Source: Punica granatum (taxonomy: Eukaryota > Streptophyta > Magnoliopsida > Myrtales > Lythraceae). Taken from it: a stretch of DNA of 64,000 nucleotides. This document shows positions 35,619-49,600 of this stretch, one piece after another. The translations under genes were made by a program, and so were the position numbers. How positions within the stretch are numbered: the first letter of the stretch is position 1; every line of letters starts with the position of its first letter. The stretch is from assembly GCF_007655135.1 (NCBI RefSeq), contig NC_045134.1, positions 25,630,568 to 25,694,567 of the forward strand, in the 5' to 3' direction. The notes under the pieces were generated by a model that saw only the letters and a program-made list of their open reading frames with translations, did no database searches and was not told the origin of the DNA.

Positions 35619-38600
35619 CTAAACATCATACACAGGTAAGCGCTCCTCGATGGAAACACGACAGATTGGGCACTTCTTACATTTCTCACAGCAAGCACTG
35701 CAAGCAGTGAAATTAAAGGAAGCATGTTACAGCAATAACCAAAGTATTTGATAATGTAGGAACTTTTTCCGCCCAAAGAAGCTTAATTACCTGCAGAGGA
35801 TACGGTGTCGACAAGGGAGCAGGACCACACTGATCTGTCCCTCGAAGCATACCCGACATAACACCTTTTCCTGCATTAAAATATCATGAAAAATATTCAG
35901 CAGACAAGAAAGATCCAAACTATGACTAGAGATGGAGATTACACAGTAACTAATTGTCACCATTTATGTGAAGAGATCAATTTTGCAATTGAATGACTTT
36001 TGTGATGTGATGGAACAGAAACACCAGGAAAGAAAGGAGGGGGGTGGGAGAGTCCCAGTCTCGGAGTTCAGATAAATCTTCATGGATGTACCATCATAAA
36101 AAACTCACAACTTCGGCATAAACAATGGGCATTCCAAAGGCTTCCTAATCGTGCTTGCAAAAATCATTAGCATCATACAGTTCATGAAAAAGTAGCTCAT
36201 GCACCTTCACACATACACAAGCCTAAGTTCTTTCTACAGAAAGCAACAGATTTCAGCAAATCTTCAAAGACTATGAGAGACGAGAGGATATCTTTGCTTT
36301 GTGAGAAGCCACAGCAGGGCAAGTTATGTGGCAATTATAGCATTGATTAAAAGAAAATTATAGAGGTATTTGCAATGCATGTACGTTGTGTCAAAGAGAG
36401 TTAAGAAATTTACGCTTTGAAGCCTCTCAAACTCCTGTTGACTGAATTTCGTAATTTCTGTTTGCTCTCCCAGAGCTGCCTGAAGTCTCCAAACCTGAGA
36501 TTAGGGAGAAGTTTACTAGCTGGAAGAATATAACAAACACAATATAAATGAGAGGGTCATAAGGAATTTCCTTTACCTCTTCAGCAAGATCCCTTTTAGG
36601 CATTTTCTTCACTATTTCCGGTGGATAACCAGAAAATGTGTTGTAACTGCCAGAATAAAAACCATACCTGATATGAGCCGATCTAAAGAAATGGAAAAAC
36701 TGCTCAAAAAAAAGCATGAAACATGAAGGATAAGAGGCAAATTTTCATCCTAGAGGGAGAGTTTTAACATGATTAAAGAACTCTCCAACTAATTAAGACA
36801 CATGAAGATATCCCAGAAATGGACTTCCTACAAACATGATTATAGAATTCTTGGAAATTCCCCCCAACCCCCCCCCCCCCCCCTCTCTCTCTCTCTCGAT
36901 GGGTAGAATTCTTAGAAGATCATATATTTTTTATTCTTGATTTCATTTTTAGACACTTTCTTTTAATAAAACAACATAAGGCAAGGAGGGGAGAAATGCA
37001 ACTGCTCGGTGTACTAAACTATAACAGAATTTCACATACAGATAGAAGTATCCCATTATTTGTGGCACCAAGATTCATCTCAAATACCTTGGGGCCACCG
37101 GAGCGCCTTTGGCATAATTACCCGCTTCGTGCGCCGCCGGGGGTTCACGGAGCCCCGGGTTTTAGTCGGGCAAAGCCCGGACACCCCGGGTTAGCAAAAA
37201 AAAAAAGAAAGATTCATCTCAAATATAATAGTGAAACTGGACATAGCACTCACCCAGAGCTCCCCTCATGGAAAAGGCGAGCTTGTTCCTCACTACTTCC
37301 TTCATCAATCGACCACCAACCCAACAATCTGTGGATATAAGCAGTCAGACACTGTAAGAAGAAATTTAATTCATTCAGAAATTCTTCCCATATCCACAAT
37401 TTGTACATTCAACACGGCATAATTACCGGGGGCCATGGTGCAGGAACGAGAAACAGTCATGAACTCTAGATGAGAATATGAAGTATCTCCCTGAACCAGC
37501 TTCACTTCGCAGAAGAAGCACAATTTTCTCTATCAACCGAATAACAGCAAATAGAACTGCAGCACATTGGAGGAGGAAGATGGGAGCAAAAATAACTGGA
37601 AGAGGAATATTTCGAGCAGCACTAGGCGTTTCCTGAGATTGATCACAAATATAAGGTCACTGGGAAAACTCCAAGGATCAAAATCCAACTAATCATGCGT
37701 ACCCACCTCTAAGCGCATGCAGAGGAGGACTTGGAACACAATAATTGGTATTTTCATAATATGGCCACCGATTTCAGGCAGGCCGCACATTCTGTTATCT
37801 TGATTCTGATCCTCTTCTGACGAAACTACCAAGCCACTATTCCAGTCGAGATATCTAATAGTCGAAGAAGATGAGCCAGATGTCCTTGTGCGTGAATTCC
37901 GATGAATCACTGGATTGGACCACTTTGTACAAACTAGAAATGCAAAGCACTCTGCAATACTGAAAATCAAAAAATAATAATAATAATAATAATAATTTCT
38001 TATCATCAAAAAAACCTTAAATACAAGTTTGATCTCTACCAAGGAAACTCACAAAATTCAACTCTGTGTAGATTTGCATCGACATCAGTCAAGAACATGG
38101 ACACAGATTATGTAACCTATGCTGTTATATTCCTAAGAGGTATCATTATTTTGGTTCCCTGTTCGTAAGAACTGACATTCAATTGCCATGCCACAAACAT
38201 TCTGAAATCTATCGGGTAAGATGTACTTTAACACCTTATATACTTTGGCAAAGAAAGAAAACATTGTTGTGCATTATAGTCCGAGGGATCTGCATATCAT
38301 TTGCCTGATTCTCTCGGTAGAGCATTCAGAATTGGATGTATACCTGAAATTTATAAACAAGTCCCACCATCCAAGAGCACCAACATCTCCTGCAATAAAC
38401 CATGAATGAATTTTTGTATTAGCCAATACAGGTGTCATGATAAAGAAACATCTCAAGAAGCTTCTCTGATATGAACCAACATCACCAATAAAATGAAAAA
38501 CCATATTTTGGACCAAAATATTTCTTCCTTCGTACTTCTCACTTATTTTACAGAAGTTCTCAAGAAATATATTTCATCCAATAAATGATCTTTACAATAT

Positions 38601-41600
38601 ATAATTAAAACCTAAGATCCAAAAAGCACATCTAGCAACAAAAAAAGATTATTTGGAAATGAAAACAATTGCTCTTCTTTCGTGTGATTGGCTCTAACAG
38701 CACATCTCCTAAAGAACATCTCAATGACAAGGGAAGTTCGGTAATTTACCAGATAGCTTGAGCAAGGTAAATATAGTAGCAGCAAAGAAGAAGACCATGG
38801 AAATCGCAACCCAGAAGTGCTGAAAGAGAAATTAATAAATTCATCAAGGGATCAGTATTAAAAAGAGATCTTCAAAAGAAAATAAATTGGACATGATAAT
38901 TCAACAAATCAAAAACTTCAGATAGAAGGAACCTGATAAGTGTTAAACTATCAAGTCTTACTGAAATATGGAATCCCTCAATGACAGACCTAAACCAAAA
39001 TATCAACTTACAGGGAGCGTCTCCCATATTGCTTCATCATTCATGCTTTCGTCATCCCCTGGCATTAGCGCCCTACACATCCTGTAGGGAAACAATATTG
39101 AGCAACTTCAAACTTTATGAGTCTTAGGCCAATATTATGAGGAGATAATTGCTCAAAGTTATTATATCATGCAGAATCAGAGTCCATTAACACACCTTCA
39201 TGATATAATTTCGGAACTATACCAAGTAAGAACAAAAAACGCATTTATATATATATCGATTTCAGTTGATCGTACATGCATTAAGTCAATGGGAAAAGAT
39301 AAAAAAGAAGCATAGGAATAAAGATACTGCTCTCCACTCCAACCTTCATATCATAATAGATCATCAAAATCTCTAAATTAATAATAAGGACTGATGAGCT
39401 GATTAAAGTTTTTGTGAAAACCCACCAATTTTATATTTTACAAGAACATATTAATTCGTCCAGTTACTATGAAATAGGATAAATGGGATTTATTACTTTT
39501 GAAAGGATGAATTAATCAGTCCAGCTATTAGTATAGCAGAGCAAAAAGGCCTTTTCTCTGGGAATTTACAAGACTCTGTAGTAGAAAAATTATGTGTTGT
39601 TCCTTCTACTAATTTAGCAAGATTTACATCGAAACATCGAATCATTCATTGTCCTGCCATACCTACTCCAAATATCACATGCAGTTCTACTCCATATTCC
39701 ACTACAATATTCTAAAGCACATTTTTGTAATTATTCATGAGGTATATCAGTCTGATTACTTCAAGAATAAATTGGATGAACAAGAATATTCACCAGGGGA
39801 CAGGTACTATAAAATAAAAATCAAGAGTCTATACAATATTACGTAACAAGTAATACACAAAGAAAACATACCTAAAATTGTCAATTAGAATAATTAGTTC
39901 GAATACCAACAGGGGAAGAAAAACGATCTTCAAGCTGACTGCAGGAAAATCATGGACTGTGCAACATGAAGAAAATGATCAGCAGAGGTCTAGACCATAT
40001 TTTTAATATTTTTTAGCTAGAACAGGTACCTATTCAAGTAATTAGACTGCATTTTTCATAACTGCCAGAACAGTGAAAAAGATAACCAATAAATTCAGCG
40101 ATAACATCATGGCGCTTTAGACTAAAACAGAGTAGAGATCAAGAGGAAATAATCAGTAATACATTATGTCAAACCATCTTAAAACCACATGCCTTGTACG
40201 CATATCTATCAGTAAGCAAAACTATTAAATTGAAGATCAAAGCTATAAAACCTGGGCCATGGGGTTACTGTGAAATCTCTAGTATTAGACCGTAGGACAA
40301 GGTTGAAATTGATATATAGCGGTCTAATATGTTCTTTCACACTTTCAACTACTGCATTTACAGTATTTAGCTTGAGTAAGAAGAGGTAATTCCCATTAGG
40401 AATGGCAAATGAAACTAATATATTTTTGAAGAGCCCAACTGAAAAGTCTATCCGGACCAATACAACAAAATTGCAACTTTTGTTTCTCGATGACATTTGC
40501 TAAACCAATATATGATTGAAAATTCAGTATTTTTTGATAGGCGAAATTTCTGTAACTACAGTTTACTGAGCAAGATATCTACAGGAGTAGATTGTGTACC
40601 ATAATCGCTCTCCAGATATATACAGAGAAGTAGTTCAAATGCTACAAGCAATGGAGTCGCCACGATGGCATGGCATGGGGCCCACTGTCCAAAGATAGAG
40701 ATCAGTAAACTAGTAGGAGTTAATTTCCAACGGAATAAAGCAGTATAACTATGGGGTAGAAGCCATAGAAAGAAACAAGTGAAAGCTCCAAAAACATACA
40801 TGACGACTGTGAGGAACTGATGGAGCTGGCAAAGAGAATCTCCCTCGGGCAACAACAGAATGAAATAACCAAAGCAGGGAAAAGATCACCCTGCATCTCA
40901 CAATCACCACAAATAACCACCTAATCACCGAAGAGAATCATGGAAAATTCGGTGCACATACTTCTGAAAGCAATTAGGACATAAAACAACGAAAAGGACG
41001 AACACTGCTACACACTGCACTTCCTCGCCTTGTAAAAAACATAACTTTTTTCTTTTTTTTAAACAGAGCAACTCAACGAATGGCATCCAAATGCCAAGTG
41101 CCGGATCTAATCCTGAGTTTGGTCCCATACACATCCGAATTTGCTAAACATAACTCTGTTCTTCACAGTTTTGGAAATTTGACACGAATCATCTGACATA
41201 CTGATCTAGTCTTATTATGGGTTGCCATTAATAATAAGCAAAGAAATGAAGATATTGCTGAGAATACTGAGGAATTGAATTGATAAATAATAATTCTACT
41301 AAAAATAATGCAGATAAAAGAAAAAAGCAGATCAATTAACCTCACAATCAATCTATTCATAGGAGTACTTAGAACACCGCATTGCATGTGTGAAACCAAA
41401 AACTGAAACATTCCGAGCTCCAATCATGCGTTACAATAGACTCAACCCGCCGGGAACCGAGAATTCAACGGAAAACGGAATTCTTCTGGAATCAACTGTT
41501 CTGTCAGAAGATCAGAACCAAAAATCCGGAGTGACGCAAGGGGGAGAAGGAGGAGAAAACTGACCACCAAGAGCAGGAGACGACGCGGTCGAGCTTGAGG

Positions 41601-41680
41601 AGGAGCAGCAGAGTGAAGGAGAGGAGGAGGCCGTGGGCCACCACCGCCTGCACGGACTTCAGCACTCTGCGCCAGCTCAT
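35619..41680 (-). CDS. TMEM185/Fragile-X-F-associated-like membrane protein with C-terminal RING finger, 462 aa
   Basis: There are fourteen exons, 5' to 3': 41680-41565, 40890-40800, 40684-40600, 39938-39872, 39081-39012, 38819-38750, 38389-38344, 37959-37707, 37632-37427, 37328-37254, 36646-36577, 36494-36414, 35870-35791, 35697-35619. They total 1389 nt with frame kept at every junction. The N-terminal three-quarters is multi-pass: MSWRRVLKSV then LLLSFTLLLLLKLD, HAIVATPLLVAFELLLCIYL, LKIVFLPLLVFELIIL and FWVAISMVFFFAATIFTLLK, matching the Tmemb_185A family. The C-terminus is a C3HC4-like RING, CRVCF ... CRHRILC ... CCEKCKKCPICR, ending IEERLPVYDV. It is predicted to be a membrane E3 ubiquitin ligase. 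By memory it equals Arabidopsis At1g73950/At1g68820. The last intron falls inside the RING. The start is the second of two in-frame Met codons; 41698 would add six residues. Confidence 0.94.
36862..36898. repeat. poly-C plus (CT)n tract in intron 10 of the RING gene
   Basis: CCCCC-AA followed by about 15 C and then (CT)n. On the transcribed minus strand this is a GA run into a long G tract, which could form a G-quadruplex. Confidence 0.9.
37070..37225 (+). mobile_element. short GC-rich SINE with perfect target-site duplication
   Basis: Perfect 17-base direct repeats (AAGATTCATCTCAAATA) lie at 37070-37086 and 37209-37225. Between them is a GC-rich body of about 105 bp followed by an A-rich tail (AAAAAAAAAAAGAA). 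Near the middle GGTTCACGGAGCC resembles a Pol III box B, and TTGGCATAATTACC upstream could be a decayed box A. The perfect duplication implies a recent insertion. It sits in intron 10 of the minus-strand RING gene, in antisense direction, and does not touch a splice site. Confidence 0.85.
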
Positions 41681-41901
41681 GGTTTGCTCGCTCCCCACTC
41701 TTCCCCCTCTCAGAGGACCATAAACGAGGACTGATCCGCCAAAATTAGAAACAGCACACCGTCCCGCAGCGCTGAAATCAACAGCTAGCCCTAACTACAC
41801 ACCCAAGCCCTCTCTCTCTAGCTCTTGACCTGATTCAGGCGGCGATTGAAGGAAATGGAGAGCTCAATTACAGTGGGCGCGCCATTGACGAAAGCTCGGA
41901 G

Positions 41902-41903
<2 letters not shown>

Positions 41904-41938
<35 letters not shown>
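41904..41938. repeat. (CT)n microsatellite upstream of the RING gene
   Basis: Seen as (GA)n in the direction of the gene, about 220 bases before its ATG. It could lie in the promoter or leader. Confidence 0.9.
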
Positions 41939-41940
<2 letters not shown>

Positions 41941-42330
41941 GGAAAGTTGGAGACTATATTTTATTAATTAGCAAAAAACAAAGCGCATTTAATATCTGAG
42001 AAAATTAATTACTTTATCAAATATATAATAAATTAATGGATTTTCTTTGGGGTTCCCTTCTCTGTAACTTCTTTTCCCGGCAAAGTAACGGCTTCCCTTC
42101 CAAGCCTCCGTCTCAATCTCCATGTCGAGTCCCAGTTTTGCCCTTAGTCATGCCTTTTTTTTTTTTTGGTTAATAACGGAGGTCCGTAAAGTTAATATAA
42201 TAAAATTAAATTTTTAATAATTAGTAAATGATGATGAATAATTTCATGACGATAATTAAATATGTAATTTTTTAATTAATAGACAAATATATTTTACAAC
42301 GTTGCATTCTCTTTTTCACCTCTTTTGAAT

Positions 42331-42486
42331 CTTCCATTAACGACGAAGAAGAATAAAACAGAAAAGAATATATAATATGCAAACAATCTTTTCTTAATTT
42401 CTCCGGGCCTTCCATTAACGACGAAGAAGAATAAAACAGAAAAGAATATATAATATGCAAACAATCTTTTCTTAATTTCTCCGGGC
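42331..42486. repeat. perfect 78-bp tandem duplication
   Basis: Two adjacent 78-base units (42331-42408 and 42409-42486), each starting CTTCCATTAACGACGAAGAA and ending CTCCGGGC, appear identical base for base. This is either a recent duplication or an assembly artefact. Confidence 0.93.
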
Positions 42487-45400
42487 CGCAGATTAGCACT
42501 TATTCCTGCTCCAAAAGAGGGACAGAAGAAGTTCTTCATGCTTTACCTAATCAAGATTTTTTTTTTTTTTGGATGGAGTAAAATGAAAAGTTCTAGATTC
42601 GACATTAGCCTTTCGCTTAAGTTTTATGCGTCGAATTATTAAACACGGATTGCGAATAACAACTTTACATGCATTTGTAATTGTAAAAATATCATGCTCG
42701 TATGAACACTAAATATTATCTACAACACGATGAATAAAATTCATAATTCAAAGATAAGCGAAGAAAAGTATTGTTTGAATATTTTTGCTTTATCGATAGA
42801 TAGAAAGATGGCGGTGAGCTTTCGACCTTGGATAGGTCCAATCTAATAGAGGAGTGGACCCCACGTCATCTAATCCCGACTTTTTCTAGGTTTATTATTT
42901 ATGCCCCGATTGAGGACAAATTAGGAGTGCCCCGTCCACATCAAACAATCCTATACTAATGCAGGTGATACAGAAAGGGACATTTTTACAATTTATGAAA
43001 AGATGTGGTGCTAGTTATGCAATTACAGGATGGCTTTGTCCTTGTTACCAAATTTTGGGGCTTGGCATTCGCTTTGGAATTCTCGTACTTGGCCGCTTGA
43101 GTTTCAAGCGAAGCGACCGATAAAGTGACATAAAAGCCAGACATTTCTAGCCACGTCGAAAGCATGAGTCAGTACAAGTATTAAGGCTAAATAATTAATT
43201 AAAAAATAAAAACAAGAAGATAATTCTCAGTACGGATGGTCACAAAAGAGGTTAAGGAGCATTTGGTACCTGATAATTCAGGTGGATTATAATTTTAAAT
43301 TCCCTGAGATCCACCGTATTACCACGTTTGGTTGAAATAGATTATTAGTAATCTAGATGCTCAAAATAATCCATCTTTCCATGCTAAATATGGCAATGTA
43401 ATATTACCAATAATTTTTCAGTAAGAAGCTAAGTTACCAGTAACCTTAAAAGGTAATTTACCAAAGGACACCTTGGCACAGTGAACACAAATTCCAACAG
43501 AAAACCAAAAGGTTTTAGGTTCAGTTTGCACATAGAATTTCTCGCTAATTTACTTATTGGTAACCTTGAATGGTAATGCACCGAACGGCACTTTAATGCA
43601 AGTTCTAATAGAAAACCAAAGGAATTTCTTGCTCTTTTAAATTTTTTTTAAATAAGTAATTTATTTTTTTACAGTAACATTTTTAGCATTTTATTTATAA
43701 TTTATATATGTCTATGCGTCAACAAAAATAAATTTTCACAATTATATATGATTTTCGATAATATTAGTAATTTTTTATAAAGTAATTACTTGTAATTTTA
43801 TTAACACGCGATGCCACATTAATTTTTGAGGACTAATAATTACTTTTTTAGGTAATGATGCCATGCAAAAATAATAGCATGATGATTCAGTTATACATGA
43901 CCATAATATCAATATGGCATCAGCATGGCAAGTATACTTTTCGAGGACTAAGTTGGGATTCTCGAAATGAAATTTAATGTCTACATCTCAGATATTGCGT
44001 GTCCATAATACCTTCAGATTTTTCTGAACGCACGAATATATATAATGTCCCTTAAACTTGTCAAAAAAAAAAAAGAAGATTATAAAGGAAAAAGAGGCTT
44101 TTGTTCATTTATCAATTGCAATCATTTGTAAGCTAACATGATATATGCATTGACCCCAACCAACGACAATGATCGTTCCCCTTCAAACAAGATAGACATG
44201 AGATAACCTTTTAAAACTATACGAGTCCGAAAAATTGATAATTATTCGTCGAAAGCACCTAAGAATCTCAATATCAAAGCGTTCAAGAATCCTCAAAACC
44301 TTCGGATGGATGGGAGGCCTTATTTGATGGGGGTTCGTCCCTCATTCAGCAGTCCCGAGCCTTGAACAATTCTCGCTTCACAAGATTTATTATCATATTA
44401 AATTTAATATATAATTTTTTTAAAAAAAAAAAACGTATTGGGTATATAATGGCGAAGAGAACAAGAATCTTAATTGAATAAATGGACGTCCTCATCTAAT
44501 CCAACCCATGATAATGACAACCTAATCTTAACAAAATAAATAAATAAATAAATAAATAAATTTGATGTGCAATGAAAAACTAGGTACATATGGGATGTTA
44601 TTATTGCATGCTTAGAGATAGTCTCGGGTAGCTCTCCAAAGCATTTGGCTGTTTCTTCATAATTATCTATAAGGAGGCAGCCTTCTTCGATCCAAGCTAG
44701 GATCGAACCTCCATGTTGTTGTGCCGTCCAAGGATGATGGACTCAGAGATGATTGAGACGGCAATCGCGCTCCTAAAATTTCAATTAACGTTCTAAAATA
44801 AAATTTCACTTGTTATTTCTTAAATTTTGGTGAAATTTTTTATATTCATCATCTAAGTCGAAAAAAAAAAAAAAAAAACATTCATTTTATCCCTTTAATT
44901 GAAGAGCTCGTCCCCTCAAATTCAAGTTCAGCATCCGTCGTTGTTGCTGTCTCTGTTGCTTCCCAATTCTCCTTAACTTTAGGGCCCATGTGTTTCATCC
45001 TACGGGCTCATATGTATCTGCTGAGTGAAAAATAACTCGAATTTTCCAGTTTCAATTACATCGAACGAGGAGATAATAAGATGTAACGAACTAGGTCGAG
45101 TTCCGAAAGTCTCCTCCAGACTTCATGGAGCTCGGTTAGTAAGACACAGCAAAGCAAATGAAAATCATCCCCAGCAGACCAGGAAGCTCGATCAGCGTAA
45201 ATAAGTCGACATGCTGTCCGGAGGTAAAACAAGCCCCTTAAGAGTTCTCGCTCGGGTAAATATTCCAGGGCGGAACAAGTGAGAGACACATCCAAAGCGG
45301 CCACGTCGAGAGCCACTTGATCCGGATCCGATACGGCGAGTACGTTCCGTGAGAACGGAACCAGCATCCGTTCATGAATCCAGTAGGCACTCATCATTGC

Positions 45401-46681
45401 ATGTGCCGAAGTAAAATATCCAATGATCACTCCAATAAGAGGGAACTGATGCGATGCGGGGCCCTTCAAAATATCTACTCGAATCATTTTAGGGCAGACA
45501 ATTGATAATTCACTCGACCAAACTTAAGCTAGGCCCAGTGTATCCATGATTAGGCTCAATGGAATCGTCTCGATCAAGACGAAAGATCGAAATTAATCGA
45601 TCAAATATGCCGAACTGATATTTAGTCAAACAACATATAACTTCACAGCAGGCTAATCAAATCAAGTAGTAGTATGATAATAGCCAATTTGGTCTCCTCC
45701 TTTTCATGAGACACGAGGAGATACTTAGGACGCAGCTTTGTCGGAGATGCAGACCAGTTCAAGGTTTTGTCTCTACCATAAAATATCAGATTAGTACGGA
45801 GAACTACTCCTGTGGTGCTCGGGTCACTGCACTGCGCCCCTCCAGCACCGTTCGATCACCCAACTTTTCTATTTCGTACAAAGAAAACCGAGTTCTCTAC
45901 CGTCTCGACCCAGGGCTGTCCCCGTGGCCTCCCCACCATCGGATATGCGCAGGGGACCGTTGTGGGAGGAGCCAGTAGCACTTCCCTAAGGATGAACATG
46001 CAGACAACTTGCTAGTCTGTCTTTGTTTTCTTAAAAGATAATGGAAAAGAAATGTGAAATATCTCAAAACTAGTCTCTGTTTTCCCAAAACTTGCAAAAG
46101 AGGAGGACAAAGTCTCAGCTTTTCACCCATCCAAACCAAATATCAATCAAGCGATCGATAGTTACTGCAAGCTACTTCCATTTCGTTTGATATTCTTCTC
46201 TAACAAGCCACGGCTAATCTATATATAAAGAAATTTAACATTTGCAGCAGGAATGTGCACGGCATACCTTTAGCATCCCCGAAATAAGGGAGAACACGAT
46301 GTTGCCTTTGAAGATTTGGAATCTACCTGTCGGCTTCATTTACAAGCTAACAGGAACAGCCACTGTACTAATAAGCTTTCCCTGTATCCCATTTCAACCG
46401 ACTGTAAGATTTGATATCTTGAAATCCTGCAAACTCCACACTTAAATAAGATTGGTCACGGGATAAGGGAAAGGGGGGTGGGATTCTTGTGTCGAGCACA
46501 GCTCCTTACAGATAGTTATTGACAGGACACTAGAGGAGACTACGAAATACTCTTTTAACTTCTGCACATTGCCGTATATTTTATAGATGAACAAAATTCT
46601 TTCGAGTTTTTCAACTCATAGCTACTTGAAGTAAATCAGCATGGAGCAAAACTCGAAATATCACAAAAACTCAAAATATCA
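42487..46681. other. intergenic DNA between two head-to-tail minus-strand genes
   Basis: No recognised gene. A candidate MITE lies at 43255-43474 and an AAAT tetranucleotide repeat at about 44538-44562. The minus-strand ORF at 45056-45487 (143 codons, starting MIRVDILKGPASHQFPLIGV) is intact and has balanced composition, but I know no homologue and see no splice partners. The last few hundred bases should hold the TAF2 3' UTR. Confidence 0.45.
43255..43474. mobile_element. candidate MITE
   Basis: The left end AAGGAGCATTTGGTACC and the inverted right end AAGGTGTCCTTTGGTAA are imperfect complements around an AT-rich 190-bp interior with GGTAAT/ATTACC motifs. A related fragment seems to follow near 43555-43600. 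Confidence 0.5.
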
Positions 46682-49600
46682 CTAGGATTTGCTCAGTGGC
46701 CTGTTCTTTATCTTAATCCGAATCTTTGTAGCAGCACTGGCAGGTTCCGATCCCTCCGGACGGGAATCAACCTTTGTGAGAACTGCATTCGAATTGCCAA
46801 CTTCATTTGTTTTCTTCTGAGCAGTAACTGGCTGAACCTCGGGTTCCTTAGCTTTATCCTCCCCAGAAATTTTACTCGGGAATTCAATTGCAGACGTCTT
46901 TTTCTCATCATTCAAGAGCTTTGCCATTTCCTTCTCTCTCCGTTTCTTCTCCTTCTTCAGACGCTTACGTTCCAAATATTCAGGATCATCCCGCTTTCGC
47001 TTTTTTTCCTTGTCTTTCTTCTTTTTCTTCTCCTTGTCCTTCCCACGATGAGGAGACTCCGCTCCAGCAACCGAGTTGTTGTCATGATTCCCAACAGCTG
47101 AGGTTGTTGGAAAATTTGAGTATGCAACTGTTTCGGGGGCTAGGCATAAACTGCTGTCTTCGAGAAGACCTTGTGATGAAGGCTCTTGAAGCTGTGAGAT
47201 GTATGTGACCTTACTTGAATCAGCAGTGCACTGAAATTCCTTCCCAAGATCTTCACCCTCACCGGCAACTTTCACACTACCTATGCTAGCGGTCACTCTA
47301 GAACCCAGGTCATGACACGAGTTTACTTCTTCGAGGTTATTCTGATTGTTGCTCATGCTCACAGTCTCGGTGATATTCCTCTGTGGTGCATCCACTGAAA
47401 CTGAGCTACTAGCACCATGATCATTGATCCCTCCTCCCTGAGATTTCTCAACCGTCTGATTATCAGCGCCCTCCTCACCCCTGCTGGAAGCAATTGATCT
47501 CTTCACTTTGATCTTTACAAGAGGCTTTCTCTGTTGCTGCTCATGGCAACTCGAAACAGTATCAGGTTCCTTGGCAGTTTCTGGGACGGCCAAGGATGAA
47601 AGATTCGGTGCATCCTCAGGAGGGAGTTCCAAGGGAGGTGGCTTTGTTTCGGTGACCAAAGCCCCAAAAATGTTCCTTTGTTCATTGCCGGTTTCTCCAT
47701 CCCCGACGTGCAGTGTTTTATCTCTAGGCACTCCATGCAGCGTAGGCAGCCTGAAAAGAATTGGATGAACTTAAAAGCCGAAATCAAGAACCCACTCAAC
47801 TCCCAAATTCAAGAACTGGAAGCAAGATGGTTAGAGATTTCCATTGCTCTATACTCAGGAACAGGTAACAAGGGGGGATACTCAAAAATTAAGTAAATAA
47901 AAGAGAAATAATAAGATGCGTGCTTTTAACTTTAATTTTTTTAAAATTTTTTTGCTTTCTTTCTTTCTTTTCGGAGTAAGTGGCCTCATCAAGGGCTATG
48001 GGTGCAAGGAAGAACTTAACCCTTGGGAGTAACTATACCAACAATTTTCAATCACGACCAACAAAAGAGAACTTAATTGCCGGAATCAATTTTCAAGTTC
48101 TGGGGTTGACTAGACTTTAGACTACACGAGGAGGCTACTTTCATGCACCTACCTTCCCGCGAAGATCTGTAAGATGCAGAATAGAGAGTGACGAAGACAG
48201 ACATTGTTAAAGGCCACACGACCCTCGAGCAGATGAACCAGGGCAACAAGATTCGAACTGTTGATATCATCATCAGAATCAGAAGACCCTCTCATCTGAC
48301 ATAATCGCATAGCATGCACTCCCAGTTTGACTTGACCTGCCACGGCGAACAGGAAAGCAACTCTGAAAACTTAATACAAACCATAGCTTAACAAAGCCTA
48401 CTCAAGTGGTTAGTCTACTGAGGAAAGTGTCTTGTCAGAACCTCTTGGGGATGGCTCTTCCTCCAAATATTTGATAAATAATGATAATGCAGCATCTAGG
48501 CCCCTGTACTGAAACTCAAGATCCAGAAGAGCTCTGCTTGCTTCAACCCGGATCTGCCACATTGTCTTCAGATCTCTAAAGGGTTTAATAAGGTCAACCA
48601 CACGATCCTGCTCACATAACAAATTTAGATTATTCATAAGGACTTCTAAGAGAATTCTCCAAAACATAAGACAAATTAACAGAAACTTACAAGGGGTATG
48701 AATTCTGAGAGCTTCAGTGCCATCTGAGACAATGTCCTGATGCAACTTATTGTCAAAATCCCATTATAGCTTGGCATTAACCTGCAGAAGTTGTTCACTT
48801 TGAGCCCAAGAAATTAACTTAAAATAATACTTATTTGCCTGGTAAAGGAATCACCTATCAAATTGCAGAAGCCGATCAATGCGCTTGAGAAGAGATGACA
48901 GGAGTAAGATACTCTGACATGACAACAAAGCAACATTATATTTGTCGAGAAATTTAGAAAAGATGAATACCGCAGAAACGACAAAAATTTCTACATGTAT
49001 TAGAGAACAAAGCTAACTACGGATACTGGACACAGAATTCACAACAAAAAAATTTTGTTAACAGTAATGTATAACACCACTGTTCATGGGATTGCATTGT
49101 CCGAGAACAAGACCTACTGCTCAGAAACCACTATTCTGGAAGTTCACTCAAAGACTCACTGAAAGTAAAATGCCACTACTAAAATGAGATCTCAAGAAGG
49201 GAAAGGCGGCAAAAACAAGGTGCCCATAGGAAGTTCTACTTAACCAGTGACAGATTATTCAGATAGATAGAAATTTCAAACCAATTACTTTTATGCATTA
49301 TGTAGTATAAAGTAACTAGACAACAAACCTGTTGACCAAATTTGAGCTCGCCAATAGATTCAATCAGGGCCGCAAGCCAGAACACATCGGAGTATATATT
49401 ACCGTTATTATCATTGTACTGTAGAGTAGCAAGAGGATCACAAGAGAATCAATAATAGATATTCATCTCAATAAGATAACTAAAGAGAGAGGGTGATAAG
49501 GGGACAGTAAGAGAACCAAGAGATAACAAGCAACAGAGATAAGAGAGATCCCTAGTTTTAAAATTACAGATCTCTGAAGGGGATTCTACCTAAATTACAA

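Noticed and set aside
42294..42539. 81-codon minus-strand ORF with an internal repeat
   Set aside because: The repeated peptide is produced by the 78-bp (26-codon) tandem duplication, which is a multiple of three and keeps the frame open.
46888..47208. 106-codon plus-strand ORF
   Set aside because: Antisense shadow of the last TAF2 exon (Lys-rich tail read backwards as Ser/Pro).
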